A stretch of DNA of 64,000 bases from Paraglaciecola chathamensis S18K6 (GTDB lineage Bacteria > Pseudomonadota > Gammaproteobacteria > Enterobacterales > Alteromonadaceae), in contig BAEM01000045.1 in assembly GCA_000314955.1 (NCBI GenBank), forward strand, positions 1 through 64,000, in the 5' to 3' direction. A model generated the notes under the pieces. It did not search any database. It was not told the origin of the DNA and saw nothing but the letters and a program-made list of their open reading frames with translations. Within the stretch, counting starts at the first letter, position 1, and each line of letters begins with the position of its first letter. Below are positions 18,405-27,872 of the stretch, in pieces. The position numbers and the translations under genes were made by a program.

Positions 18405-18696
18405 TTTCCCCCCTAAGCCACAGGCGTTAATCTTGCGCAATTATTTTCTCGTTGAATACATTAATACCTTTTTTATCTCAAGTGAGTTCAGCGCTACTAC
18501 TACTTTTTTTTGTAAATAACTTTTTTGTGGGTAACAAACCCTTCCGTTTCCTACCAATAAATACGTATTCGAGCGTTAGCATATTCTCACCAGTGATCAA
18601 AGCAAACGAAATGGGTTCACTTGACTCGGTAGAACAAACGCTCCACCCTGCCAAGTAGAATGAATACTCTACCTTAGTAAATATTGGAATTCGAAC

Positions 18697-19221
18697 ATGT
18701 TAAAAGCGCAAATTGCACAGCGTTTAGAAGCAGTATTTAGCCAGTACGGCTTCGCCGAAGCGAGTGTGTCTCAATTAAAGACTGCGTGTGATGTAAGTTT
18801 GCGCACACTATATAAACATTACCCTTCCAAGGAATTAATGATAGTGGCCGCCCTGAATCACAGACATCAACGCTATTTGGCATTTTTATCAGCACCATCA
18901 GTGAACAAAGGTGAAGCACGCATTCTGGCTATATTTGAAAGGCTCAATGATTGGATGAGTGAATTTGCTCCACACGGTTGCATGTCACTTAGTGCACTGG
19001 CTGCCTTTCCTGAGAATGAAGAAATAAAAACAGCCGTTGCAAAGCACAAAGACGATGTCCGCATACTGCTAGGCGAGCAAGCCATGCGGCCTGATTTAGC
19101 GACGGTGCTTTTCATACTGCATGAAGGCGTTTCCAGCGTTTGGCCCATTATGGGGTACTCATCAATCGAATCAGCCAATGGCGTCATTAAACAGTTAATG
19201 GAGCAAAGTAAAAATGCATAA
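18697..19221 (+). CDS. TetR/AcrR-family regulator
   Basis: A 174-residue regulator. The N-terminal helix-turn-helix is at about 8-55 (FSQYGFAEASVSQLKTACDV, then LRTLYKHYPSKELM). A divergent helical ligand domain follows. The ribosome site is TTGGAAT. The stop overlaps the start of the downstream oxidoreductase gene by 8 bp, so the two are translated as a unit, and the regulator probably controls the enzyme. The inducer is unknown, plausibly an electrophile or quinone. Confidence 0.9.
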   Translation: MLKAQIAQRLEAVFSQYGFAEASVSQLKTACDVSLRTLYKHYPSKELMIVAALNHRHQRYLAFLSAPSVNKGEARILAIFERLNDWMSEFAPHGCMSLSALAAFPENEEIKTAVAKHKDDVRILLGEQAMRPDLATVLFILHEGVSSVWPIMGYSSIESANGVIKQLMEQSKNA

Positions 19222-20284
19222 TACTTCAAGCACATCGAACATTCCCAAACACATGAAAGGGGTACTATTAACAGGGCACGGCGGCCCAGAAATGCTTCAA
19301 TATAAGGAAGACATCCCAGTGCCCTCCCCTAAAGCTTATGAAGTACTTATACGAGTCAAGGCTGCAGGGGTTAACAATACAGATATCAATACACGAACAG
19401 CTTGGTACTCTAAAAGCGATGGCAGTGATACCGATGCGAGTTGGTCGGGCAGTGCTTTAACCTTCCCCTTTATACAAGGGGCGGATGTATGCGGTGAAAT
19501 TGTTGCACTGGGAAGTGAAGTAAACAACAAGCGCATTGGTGAGCGGGTATTAATAGAGCCCTGCCTACAACACGTCAACGGCGAGAAGCTAGAAACACCT
19601 TGGTACTTTGGCTCAGAGTGCAATGGCGGCTTTGCTGAGTATACAGTGGTTGATGCTCGTCATGCTGTGTGTATTAACAGTGAATTAAGCGATCTCGAAT
19701 TAGCCACTTTCCCCTGTTCCTATTCGACGGCTGAAAACATGCTCACGCGTACTCAATTAGCCGCGAACGAACGCGTGTTGATCACAGGTGCATCTGGCGG
19801 TGTTGGCTCCGCAGCCATTCAATTGGCAAAAGCCCGTGGCGCTTATGTCATTGCCGTTACCAGCCCAGCCAAAAAAGAGCAGCTATTGGCTTTAGGCGCT
19901 GATGAAGTCATTCACCGTGATGCTGACTTAACAGCAACACTTGGGGCAAATAGCGTTGACGTAGTCATTGATTTAGTGGCCGGCCCAACATGGCCTAAAT
20001 TGCTCGACGTGCTTAAATGCCATGGCCGATACGCGGTTTCTGGTGCGATAGCCGGCCCTATCGTCGAACTAGACATACGAACGCTTTATTTAAAAGATCT
20101 CAGTTTTTACGGCTGCACCATTCTTGAGCCTGAGGTGTTTCAAAACCTAATAAATTGTATTGAGCAGAAAAAGATTGCCCCTATCCTTGCCCAGTCATTC
20201 CCATTAAACGAGATAGGCCAAGCACAACAGAGCTTCCTTGAGAAAAAACATGTTGGTAAAATAGTGCTTTCTTGTACTGAGTAA
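19214..20284 (+). CDS. Quinone-oxidoreductase-like medium-chain dehydrogenase
   Basis: A 356-residue MDR-superfamily enzyme. The GroES-like domain starts at KGVLLTGHGGPEMLQYKED. The NAD(P)H motif is ITGASGGVGSAAIQLAKA (about 194-211). I do not see the cluster of four structural Cys of zinc alcohol dehydrogenases, which fits the zeta-crystallin/quinone reductase branch. It should reduce quinones or enones with NADPH in the cytoplasm. It is translationally coupled to the TetR gene upstream and has a GGAG site inside that gene. Confidence 0.87.
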   Translation: MHNTSSTSNIPKHMKGVLLTGHGGPEMLQYKEDIPVPSPKAYEVLIRVKAAGVNNTDINTRTAWYSKSDGSDTDASWSGSALTFPFIQGADVCGEIVALGSEVNNKRIGERVLIEPCLQHVNGEKLETPWYFGSECNGGFAEYTVVDARHAVCINSELSDLELATFPCSYSTAENMLTRTQLAANERVLITGASGGVGSAAIQLAKARGAYVIAVTSPAKKEQLLALGADEVIHRDADLTATLGANSVDVVIDLVAGPTWPKLLDVLKCHGRYAVSGAIAGPIVELDIRTLYLKDLSFYGCTILEPEVFQNLINCIEQKKIAPILAQSFPLNEIGQAQQSFLEKKHVGKIVLSCTE

Positions 20285-20446
20285 ATCTAGCAGAAAGCTA
20301 AATGCACTTGAATGATAGCAGTGCTAATCGATAGCGCTGTTATCTAAAGGCAGGTTTAGGTTCTGCTTGCCGAGCGCGGTAAAAACACGCAAACTGAAAA
20401 CACTACGGCCCTTAGCAAGTTTATTTAAGCACTTTTTCGATACCTA

Positions 20447-20941
20447 ATGATACTGTCACTTCAAACATTCGCCACAGAGCACAAAGCGAGTCTAATACAC
20501 AACTTAAACACCCCTAATGTGACTCGCTATTTGTCGAGCCGCATTCCCTCCCCTTATACAGAAGATGACGCCACTTGGTGGATTGAGCATGGAAGCAAAA
20601 ATGGCATTATTCGCGCAATTGAAGTGGACGGTGAATTTGTTGGCTGTATCGGTGCTGAGCCCGGCAAATTTGAATACGCCTATTCAGCTGAGGTCGGCTA
20701 CTGGTTGGCTGAGCCGTTTTGGGGCAAGGGCTGCGGTTCAAAAGCGCTTTCGTTACTGGTTAACGAAGTGAAAAATAACAGTGAGATAGTGCGCTTACAC
20801 GCCAGTGTATTTGAAGGTAATCAGGCATCTTGCAAGGTGCTAGAAAATTGCGGCTTTATATTAGAAGGTAGGTTTAAAAAGGCGGTCTACAAGCAAGGAG
20901 AGTTTTATAATACGCACCTTTACGCCAAGGTAATTCGGTAG
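20447..20941 (+). CDS. GNAT acetyltransferase, RimJ/RimL-like
   Basis: A 164-residue protein with the RimJ/RimL layout. The N-terminal part has TRYLSSRIPSPYTEDDATWW. Motif A is around EVGYWLAEPFWGKGCGSKAL (acetyl-CoA binding GKGCGS), and the C-terminal part has FEGNQASCKVLENCGFILEG. It uses acetyl-CoA to acetylate a protein N-terminus or small amine; the target is unknown. The ribosome site before the ATG is poor. No partner gene is obvious. Confidence 0.88.
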   Translation: MILSLQTFATEHKASLIHNLNTPNVTRYLSSRIPSPYTEDDATWWIEHGSKNGIIRAIEVDGEFVGCIGAEPGKFEYAYSAEVGYWLAEPFWGKGCGSKALSLLVNEVKNNSEIVRLHASVFEGNQASCKVLENCGFILEGRFKKAVYKQGEFYNTHLYAKVIR

Positions 20942-21095
20942 CCGGACTGCATGCTTATCAGCCTCATTTAACATTAAACTTCGTACATTTGTAACATGCC
21001 CTTTAGTAACTAAATGCATGACTGTGTGGATCAACCCAAGAGAACATTGCTAAAGTAACTGCCACTCTATTGACTATCAAAGTTAGGAAGACGAT

Positions 21096-23063
21096 TTGCA
21101 ACAGTCAGCATTAAAAGTACTCGCAGGGCCTATTTTAAAAAAACTTAGCGTCGATCACGTGACGTTGTGGCTGGTGACTTCCCAACCCGTTGACCTTACG
21201 CTGACTTTGTTACCAGAGGGCGAAACAAAACGCACTTTCCCTCTCAAGCAAACTCCTTTTAAGCACAACACACAAACACGTGATAAAACCTCCTCTACCA
21301 CATTACCTGAACACAGGTGTATACAGGTAGGCGAGCATTTTTATATTCACTTGGTGCATTTATCTTTGGCATCTCCCCTGCCTACTGACTGCTGGGTGGG
21401 CTATCAACTCGCCTTCCACAATGAACACAACGCTGGTGTTACCTTAACCGAGTTACTTAGCGATATTTGCTACCCTGAGCGCGACACGCCGGGTTTTGTT
21501 GTACATACTAAATTACGAAAAATGCTGCATGGCTCTTGTCGCAAACCCCATCATGACAGCCCTGATGGTTTAGTGATTGCAGATAACCTGTTAAGTAGCT
21601 TGCAAGAAGAGCCACTTCAGTGGCCTAGCTTGCTAATGATGACCGGAGATCAAATATACGCTGATGATGTGGCGACGCCTATGTTAGCGGCAATTCACAG
21701 TGTTATTCCTACACTGGGAATTGATAATGAAACCTTTGCTGACTCAACCGTTGCCGACAGCCGCTCTTTGCACAGTGAACAGGCACTGTACAACCACAGA
21801 GTGCAAATTTTGCCGAATGATAAGCACAGTCAAAAATTAACAATTCCGCTTTTCAAATCCGCTGAAAAACCTGTTTTCACCACAGTGCATGCCAATAATC
21901 ATCTTGTATCGTTCGCGGAAGTGATCACCATGTATTTACTGTGCTGGTCGCCGCAATGCTGGGAAAATGCCTGTACCGAAAAACCACAGTCGATCGATAA
22001 ACAATCGGCAAGCGGCGCACAAACGGTAGATGAATATCAAAATGAACTGAGACTAATTGAACAGTTTGTCTCTGGTTTGTCACAAGCGAGGCGAGTAATG
22101 GCTCACCTACCCTGCCCCATGATGTTTGACGATCACGATGTGACTGATGATTGGAATCTTACCGCAGATTGGGAACAAACTGCTTATGGTAACGATTTCT
22201 CAAGGCGTATTATCGGCAACGCCCTAATGGCCTATTTACTGTGTCAGGGATGGGGCAATTCGCCGTACAGTTTCAGTGATGAATTACTGAGCAAAGTGCA
22301 AACCAGTCTAAATGACTTAGGCTGCGCTGAGCACGATGACACCATTAGCGAATTACTAGAGTTTGAGCAATGGCATTATCAATGGCCGACCTCGCCTAAA
22401 TTATTGGTGCTAGACACCCGCACCCAGCGTTGGTGGTCAGAATCGAATGCCAACAAGCCGTCAGGTTTGATGGATTGGGAATCACTTACTGAATTGCAGC
22501 AAGCTTTGATCAATGAACCTGCCGTGGTGCTGGTCTCCCCAGCGCCGATATTTGGGGTAAAACTCATCGAAGCTATTCAACGTGTTTTCACCCGTATCGG
22601 AAAACCCCTGATGGTGGATGCAGAGAACTGGATGGCACACCCGGGCAGTGCAAATTACCTACTTAATTTATTCACCCACCGGAAAACCCCACAGAACTTC
22701 GTGATTTTGTCGGGGGATGTGCACTATTCCTATGCGTACCATGTAAAGCTAAAGCGCAGACGAAACAGCCCAGATATTTGGCAAATCACCAGCAGCGGCT
22801 TACGGAACACTTTCCCAGAAGGTTTGCTCAATTGGCTCGACCGATTAAACCGCTGGCTGTACGCGCCGTATTCGCCTTTAAACATATTTACCAAACGGCG
22901 AAATATGCGCGTCACACCATTAAAACCGTCTCACGCTTCGGCCGGTGAACGATTAGTTAATGGCTCGGGCGTGGGGTTAGTTGAACTAGACAACGAAGGA
23001 AAGCCAATACAGATCAGCCAACTATTAGCAGATAAAAAAATACATTTCGAGCACGATGATTAA
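21096..23063 (+). CDS. PhoD-like metallophosphatase
   Basis: A 655-residue protein with the PhoD/calcineurin-like metal sites in order: HGSCRKPHHD, LMMTGDQIYADD, MMFDDHDVTDDWN and ILSGDVHYSYAY. There is no Tat or Sec signal, unlike secreted PhoD, so it is probably cytoplasmic or peripheral. The N-terminal 120 residues form a beta-rich domain as in related fungal and bacterial proteins. It should hydrolyse a phosphomono- or diester; the substrate is unknown. The start is a TTG at 21096 with an AGGAAG site. It is convergent with the GntR gene, 23 bp apart. Confidence 0.8.
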   Translation: MQQSALKVLAGPILKKLSVDHVTLWLVTSQPVDLTLTLLPEGETKRTFPLKQTPFKHNTQTRDKTSSTTLPEHRCIQVGEHFYIHLVHLSLASPLPTDCWVGYQLAFHNEHNAGVTLTELLSDICYPERDTPGFVVHTKLRKMLHGSCRKPHHDSPDGLVIADNLLSSLQEEPLQWPSLLMMTGDQIYADDVATPMLAAIHSVIPTLGIDNETFADSTVADSRSLHSEQALYNHRVQILPNDKHSQKLTIPLFKSAEKPVFTTVHANNHLVSFAEVITMYLLCWSPQCWENACTEKPQSIDKQSASGAQTVDEYQNELRLIEQFVSGLSQARRVMAHLPCPMMFDDHDVTDDWNLTADWEQTAYGNDFSRRIIGNALMAYLLCQGWGNSPYSFSDELLSKVQTSLNDLGCAEHDDTISELLEFEQWHYQWPTSPKLLVLDTRTQRWWSESNANKPSGLMDWESLTELQQALINEPAVVLVSPAPIFGVKLIEAIQRVFTRIGKPLMVDAENWMAHPGSANYLLNLFTHRKTPQNFVILSGDVHYSYAYHVKLKRRRNSPDIWQITSSGLRNTFPEGLLNWLDRLNRWLYAPYSPLNIFTKRRNMRVTPLKPSHASAGERLVNGSGVGLVELDNEGKPIQISQLLADKKIHFEHDD

Positions 23064-23086
23064 CGCGTTATAAGAAAAATGTATTT

Positions 23087-23836
23087 CTAGTTCAATTCAA
23101 CCAAGTAATGATATTTGTCACTGCGACAGCGACTAACACGATATTCCATGGGCTTGTCGTTTAGCGATTGCGCAATACGCGTGACTTCCAAAAGAGGCTC
23201 GCCCAACTTGATATTGAGCATATCTACATCATTTTGCGTGGCCAGTTCCGCTTTAATACTGTCGCGAATAGTGTGTACCGTTAAATTAAAATTCGTTTGA
23301 TAAAAATGATATAGGGTATGAGGCACTTCTTTTTCATCGAGTAACGCCTTGAACCACTTATGAGGCAAATAAATCGTTTCCGCGATACAAAACTCATCTT
23401 CTAGAATACGACGCCTAACCAACACAATAACTTTATCTTTGGCCTTCAATGTTAAGGCGGCAGCCACTTTTTTGCTGGCGGTTTGGGTCGTAATAGACAA
23501 CAACTCTGCTTTGGGTAGTTCAGGGTTTTTACCATCGCCAATAAGAGGATAAAAACGATACAAACCGTGGTGCCCTGTGTGCTCAGATACAAACGTTCCT
23601 ATGCCTTGTTTACGGGTCAGTATTTTAGAGCTCGTTAGGCTGTTTAGTGCTTTGCGCACCGTCCCCTGGCTCACGCCAAATTCGCTGGCAAGTTGGAATT
23701 CATTCGGCAGCATTTCACCGGGCTTCCAGCGTTGCTCAACGATAAGTTGAGTGACTTGCTCCTCTACTTGTTTATATAGAGGCTGGAAAGCTAAACCAGG
23801 ACGGCTGAGTTTATTGTCAAAGCGATTTTCGTTCAT
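23087..23836 (-). CDS. GntR/HutC-family transcriptional regulator
   Basis: A 249-residue regulator. The winged helix-turn-helix is at about 20-85 (LIVEQRWKPGEMLPNEFQLA, SEFGVSQGTVRKALNSL, RKQGIGTFV). A UTRA ligand-binding domain follows (YRFYPLIGDGKNPE to EYRVSRCRSDKYHYLVEL). I prefer the ATG at 23836 over a TTG three codons upstream. HutC-type members usually sense sugars, amino acids or histidine-pathway intermediates and repress neighbouring genes. The neighbours here are cydDC and a phosphatase, so the target is unclear. Confidence 0.9.
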   Translation of the reverse strand: MNENRFDNKLSRPGLAFQPLYKQVEEQVTQLIVEQRWKPGEMLPNEFQLASEFGVSQGTVRKALNSLTSSKILTRKQGIGTFVSEHTGHHGLYRFYPLIGDGKNPELPKAELLSITTQTASKKVAAALTLKAKDKVIVLVRRRILEDEFCIAETIYLPHKWFKALLDEKEVPHTLYHFYQTNFNLTVHTIRDSIKAELATQNDVDMLNIKLGEPLLEVTRIAQSLNDKPMEYRVSRCRSDKYHYLVELN

Positions 23837-23883
23837 ATACGGCAAATTTGTTGAAACAAAAGATAAGAGTAATATTAACTGTA

Positions 23884-23899
23884 TGTCTTATACAAGATA
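23884..23899. promoter_or_regulatory. Possible operator upstream of GntR gene
   Basis: TGTCTTATACAAGATA contains the near-palindrome CTTATACAAG about 50 bp upstream of the GntR start. HutC-type regulators often bind such AT-centred dyads and autoregulate. This is weak evidence from position and symmetry only. Confidence 0.3.
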
Positions 23900-24049
23900 T
23901 TATCGTTTGGTTTACATTTATCTTTCCTTTGCGAGTGATTAAAATCAAAATCTACTGCGATTCTTGGGCCTTTTATCGCAAATAACCATATATAATCAGC
24001 AGCGTAAATTTCATTAAGTTCATTTTTTACAATACCATAATACAATGAC

Positions 24050-25879
24050 TTACACTCTGGTGATCAACTCTACATAGGCTTGGTGTCCAGTCAGCAATGC
24101 CTGATGACTGGCCTGACCTTTCACCTGTCCATCTTCGAGCCAAACGACCTTATCCATGCTTTCCAAAAGCGCGGGATCATGGGTAATACACAGCACTGTA
24201 CTGTAACGCATCGCGTGCATAACGGCCTCCATGACCGCTTGTTTTGATTGGTTATCTAAGCCCTCTGTGGGTTCATCTAACACTAAAATAGCGGGCTGGC
24301 GTAATAACATTTGCGCAATCGCCAGTCGACGAGACTGGCCCTGTGATAGCCGTCTACCTGCGCTTCCAAGTCGCGTATCTAACCCGTTTGGCAATGTCTG
24401 TAACCACTGGCCTAGCTGAGCCTGCTCACATGCTTGGATCATTTGCGTTTTGCTCGCTTCTGGTGAAGCATAATGTAGGTTATCGGCTATGGTGCCATCG
24501 AATATGTGATGCTGCTGAGCCAAAATGCCGATTAAACTGCTACGTTGTTCGAAGCTTAACGTCTTAGCCATAACGGAAATATCATTGGTATTTGGCTCTT
24601 TCACCTGACGATTAAATGATATATCCCCCTGTTGCTCAGGCCACAATCCACTCAATAGGTTAACCAAAGTTGATTTACCACTGCCGCTTGCCCCTACTAA
24701 TGCGATATTTTCGTTTGCTTGAACTGAAAAACTAAGGTTTTGCAAGGCATAGTGTTCGCTTATCTCTTGGGGCCGACTGTTAAGCGCATTGGTTAACGGG
24801 TCATTGGCATATTGGTAGCTGACGTTTTGCACTGTTAGCCCAACGCCTTGGGTCTTTGAATTTATAACACTCGGTGTTGCGCATAAAGGTGTATCTAAGG
24901 GCATATCAACCGCTTGAGGTAACATATCATGCAGCGCAAATATTCGCCCCGCAGCACTTAACGCTACAGGCAACTGAATAAAAGCACTGGGTAAACTCAA
25001 AACCGTTTCAAAACTGGCTAGAACAAACAGGCTTAGCATGGCTAAGTGCACATTAGGTAATTGTTCTAACTGCACCAAAGGCACGAGTATCACCACGCTA
25101 GCAAGCATAGCGAACTGCACCACAATAAGACTGAGGCCGTCACTGTCAGCAAGCGCCTTATGGCGCTTATCTAAAAGGGCATTGTAGCTTTTCTGTACCT
25201 CGTTGCATTTCGCTAGTTGATGCTCAGTGGCTTGGTAAATAGCTAACTCACGTTGACCGCTGAGAGTATCAGATAGGATCTCACGCAGCTGAGCAGAGCG
25301 CTTAATCTGCTGGGCAGCGCTGCGGCTTAGTTTTTTATTCAGCAGTAATGGCAGCCCCACGCCAACTAATAGTATTCCGCATAAGCAAATTAACGCCACC
25401 GCTGGGTTAAATCCGGCAATGATCCAGACGACTATTGGCACACATACCAGAGCCACTAGCATGGGTAGCAGCACGTTAAGGTAGAACTTGTCTAGCGCAT
25501 CAACGTCGTTTTGCATCCGATTGAACAAGTCAGCACTGCGGTTCATGGCCAATTGTTGATTATTTAACTGGCTCAAGGTTGCAAATACATTTACCCGAAT
25601 CTCGCTTAGTAGCAAAAAGGTCGCATTGTGCGTGACTAAGCGTTCACCATAACGAGATGCCGTACGTACTATGGCTAAAAAGCGGATAATGCCCGCAGGG
25701 GTAAAGTAATTCATTTGTGCGCTCGCGATCCCAGCGGCGGCCATGGAAGCCAAAAACCAGCCAGAAATAGCAAGTAGCCCAACATTCGACAGCACAGTCA
25801 GAACAGTCAGAAAAATCCCCAACAACATGGCTTTGTAATGGGGGCGACAAAGTCGTAACAAGCGAATGAAATTACTCAT
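24050..25879 (-). CDS. cydC: CydC, thiol reductant ABC exporter subunit
   Basis: A protein of about 609 residues with a fused membrane domain (six helices in the first ~300 residues) and an ATPase domain. It has Walker A GASGSGKSTLVNLL, a variant signature LSQGQSRRLAIAQ, and Walker B ILVLDEPTEGLD. With CydD it forms the heterodimeric exporter of cysteine and glutathione to the periplasm, required for cytochrome bd assembly. The start is taken at the ATG at 25879, with GAGG before it, overlapping the cydD stop by 8 bp. It is the last gene of the cyd cluster. Confidence 0.93.
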   Translation of the reverse strand: MSNFIRLLRLCRPHYKAMLLGIFLTVLTVLSNVGLLAISGWFLASMAAAGIASAQMNYFTPAGIIRFLAIVRTASRYGERLVTHNATFLLLSEIRVNVFATLSQLNNQQLAMNRSADLFNRMQNDVDALDKFYLNVLLPMLVALVCVPIVVWIIAGFNPAVALICLCGILLVGVGLPLLLNKKLSRSAAQQIKRSAQLREILSDTLSGQRELAIYQATEHQLAKCNEVQKSYNALLDKRHKALADSDGLSLIVVQFAMLASVVILVPLVQLEQLPNVHLAMLSLFVLASFETVLSLPSAFIQLPVALSAAGRIFALHDMLPQAVDMPLDTPLCATPSVINSKTQGVGLTVQNVSYQYANDPLTNALNSRPQEISEHYALQNLSFSVQANENIALVGASGSGKSTLVNLLSGLWPEQQGDISFNRQVKEPNTNDISVMAKTLSFEQRSSLIGILAQQHHIFDGTIADNLHYASPEASKTQMIQACEQAQLGQWLQTLPNGLDTRLGSAGRRLSQGQSRRLAIAQMLLRQPAILVLDEPTEGLDNQSKQAVMEAVMHAMRYSTVLCITHDPALLESMDKVVWLEDGQVKGQASHQALLTGHQAYVELITRV

Positions 25880-27659
25880 TTTCAACCTCATGCATGTCGC
25901 TTGTCAGTAGGGTTTTAAAAGGCCCGTCTTGCTGACTCAGGCTTTGATAGTCACCTTGTTGCACGATACGTCCGTTATTTAGCAGCACAATATTACTGGC
26001 TTGTTTTAAGGTGTTTAATCGATGGGCAATCACCAGCACTAAGTGAGATTTAGCAAACTCGTTTATCGCATGTTGAACGCTAAACTCTGTCGCGCTGTCT
26101 AGATGCGCTGTCGGCTCGTCTAGCATCAAAATTGGCGCTTGCTTCAAGAACACTCTGGCAAGGGCGATACGCTGTTTTTGCCCGCCAGATAAACCCTCAC
26201 CTTGCTCGCCTAATAGGGTATCAAAGCCGGTGGGTAATAATTCGATAAAATCCAGCGCGCCCGCCTGTTGTGCGGCCCTTTTCACCTCTTCCATGGTGGC
26301 GTTTGGCTTGGCTAACAGGATGTTCTCTCTAATCGTGGTATAAAACAAAGTTGGCTGTTGGGGGACCCACGCGATACCTTGCTGCCAACTAGGAATATCG
26401 TCTTCGCTAAGGGGCAGATTATTCACATTCACATGAGGTATTACCTGCGGGTGAAAGCCTAATAAACAATCAAATAGTGTGCTTTTACCTGCACCGCTCG
26501 CCCCCACAAATGCCACCATGCCAGTTGCTGGTAAACATAATGACACGTCGTGGAGTCCTTCATTGCTATCGGGGTAGGTAAAATTCAGTTTTTTAAGCGT
26601 AATCGCGGGGTTATTCGTCAAGCAAGTAAACCCACTGGATGCTGTTTTTTTAGACTCTGAGGAAGAGCTTTCCGGTGTTTGGAGTATCTCTAGCATATCG
26701 CCAGCTGCGCTTATTCCCTCTAGACGAGCGTGATAATGATTCCCTAGTTTGCGCAAGGGTAAATAAAATTCAGGTGCTAGCAGCAGCACTACAAAACCAG
26801 TCGCAAAATCTAATGTACCGAAAAACAACCTGAAGCCAATGATGACTGCTACAAGCGCAACACTAATAGTGGCTAAAAACTCCAATGCGAAGGAAGACAA
26901 AAACGCGATCTTGAGCACACTTAAGGTCGCATGGCGAAAATCATCAGATATTTTCGCTATTTGTGTTAACTCACGCTTGGTCGCATTGAACAGCTTTAAC
27001 TGCGTTAAGCCTCGTACTCGGTCAAAGAAATAATTGCCCAACACCGCTAGTTGCTGCCACCTAGCTTGATTCAGTTGCTCCGCTTTGTGGCCAACTAAAA
27101 TCATAAAAAACGGAATGAGCGGTGCGGTGAATAAAAAGATGAGACCAGCTTGCCAATCGGTTGGAAATATCACCACTAAAATTGCCAGCGGGATAAGTGC
27201 GCTGTATGCCACACTCGGCAGGTAATTCGCATAATAGTCGTGTAATGCCTCGACCCCATCATGCAAAGTATTCAGCATAGCGCCGTGGCCTTTTTGCTCG
27301 GTAAACGCTGGCCCTAACCGAGTGATTTTTTCCAGTAAATTAGCTCGCATACTGGATTTAATATTGCGTGCAGCATGTGCACTTAGGCGTTGGCTAAGCG
27401 CTAAGAAAATCCCTCGAGCCAAAATAATGCCACCTAGCGCCCAGAGTAAGTAAGACACATCATTCAATCCCGCTGCGTCAAACATCACCTCGTGCACTAT
27501 TTTCGCCAGTAAGTATGCTCCGGCAATCATCAATAACGCATTAAATGTGCCCAGAGCGATACTGAATTTAAGCGCTGAGGCGGCAGGCTTAGATTCGCGC
27601 TTTAAGAAACCGCGCAGCAACAATTGCTGAGCGCGGTCTGGACGGGCTTTAGTTGTCAC
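25872..27659 (-). CDS. cydD: CydD, thiol reductant ABC exporter subunit
   Basis: A 595-residue half-transporter with a membrane domain followed by an ATPase (Walker A GASGAGKSTLFDCL, signature LSGGQKQRIALAR, Walker B ILMLDEPTAHLD). The canonical LSGGQ here and the altered LSQGQ in CydC suggest asymmetric nucleotide sites, as is common in heterodimeric exporters. The GTG start lies within the last codons of cydX (11-bp overlap), so translation is coupled. Role: glutathione/cysteine export for periplasmic redox balance and bd-oxidase maturation. Confidence 0.93.
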   Translation of the reverse strand: MTTKARPDRAQQLLLRGFLKRESKPAASALKFSIALGTFNALLMIAGAYLLAKIVHEVMFDAAGLNDVSYLLWALGGIILARGIFLALSQRLSAHAARNIKSSMRANLLEKITRLGPAFTEQKGHGAMLNTLHDGVEALHDYYANYLPSVAYSALIPLAILVVIFPTDWQAGLIFLFTAPLIPFFMILVGHKAEQLNQARWQQLAVLGNYFFDRVRGLTQLKLFNATKRELTQIAKISDDFRHATLSVLKIAFLSSFALEFLATISVALVAVIIGFRLFFGTLDFATGFVVLLLAPEFYLPLRKLGNHYHARLEGISAAGDMLEILQTPESSSSESKKTASSGFTCLTNNPAITLKKLNFTYPDSNEGLHDVSLCLPATGMVAFVGASGAGKSTLFDCLLGFHPQVIPHVNVNNLPLSEDDIPSWQQGIAWVPQQPTLFYTTIRENILLAKPNATMEEVKRAAQQAGALDFIELLPTGFDTLLGEQGEGLSGGQKQRIALARVFLKQAPILMLDEPTAHLDSATEFSVQHAINEFAKSHLVLVIAHRLNTLKQASNIVLLNNGRIVQQGDYQSLSQQDGPFKTLLTSDMHEVENE

Positions 27660-27801
27660 GTTCTTTTTGCAGCTTCTCGTACAATTCTTTTTGATCGTCC
27701 GCTATGCTGTCTTTGTTCTGTTGAAATTCGTACCACATCACGTTTATGACTCCTAGTGTACACGCTAATAGCACGCCTAAAATCCACGCAAAATACCACA
27801 T
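27649..27801 (-). CDS. cydX: CydX, small subunit of cytochrome bd oxidase
   Basis: A 50-residue single-span protein beginning MWYFAWILGVLLACTLGVIN, the hallmark CydX sequence. It packs against CydA and stabilises the haems. The ATG at 27801 has a strong AAGGAGAT site; the longer frame upstream to 27846 has no such site and is not part of the protein. E. coli CydX has 37 residues. This one has a longer charged tail (DDQKELYEKLQKERDN). It lies 71 bp after cydB and overlaps cydD. Confidence 0.92.
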   Translation of the reverse strand: MWYFAWILGVLLACTLGVINVMWYEFQQNKDSIADDQKELYEKLQKERDN

Positions 27802-27872
27802 ATAATATCTCCTTAGCCTAGGTGTCAGCGTGTAAAAAGATGACACCGGAAAATGGTTTAATCACTGAGCTG

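Noticed and set aside
18452-18658. 68-codon frame between topoisomerase and TetR genes
   Set aside because: No ribosome site and no family resemblance; it overlaps the likely promoter region of both flanking genes.
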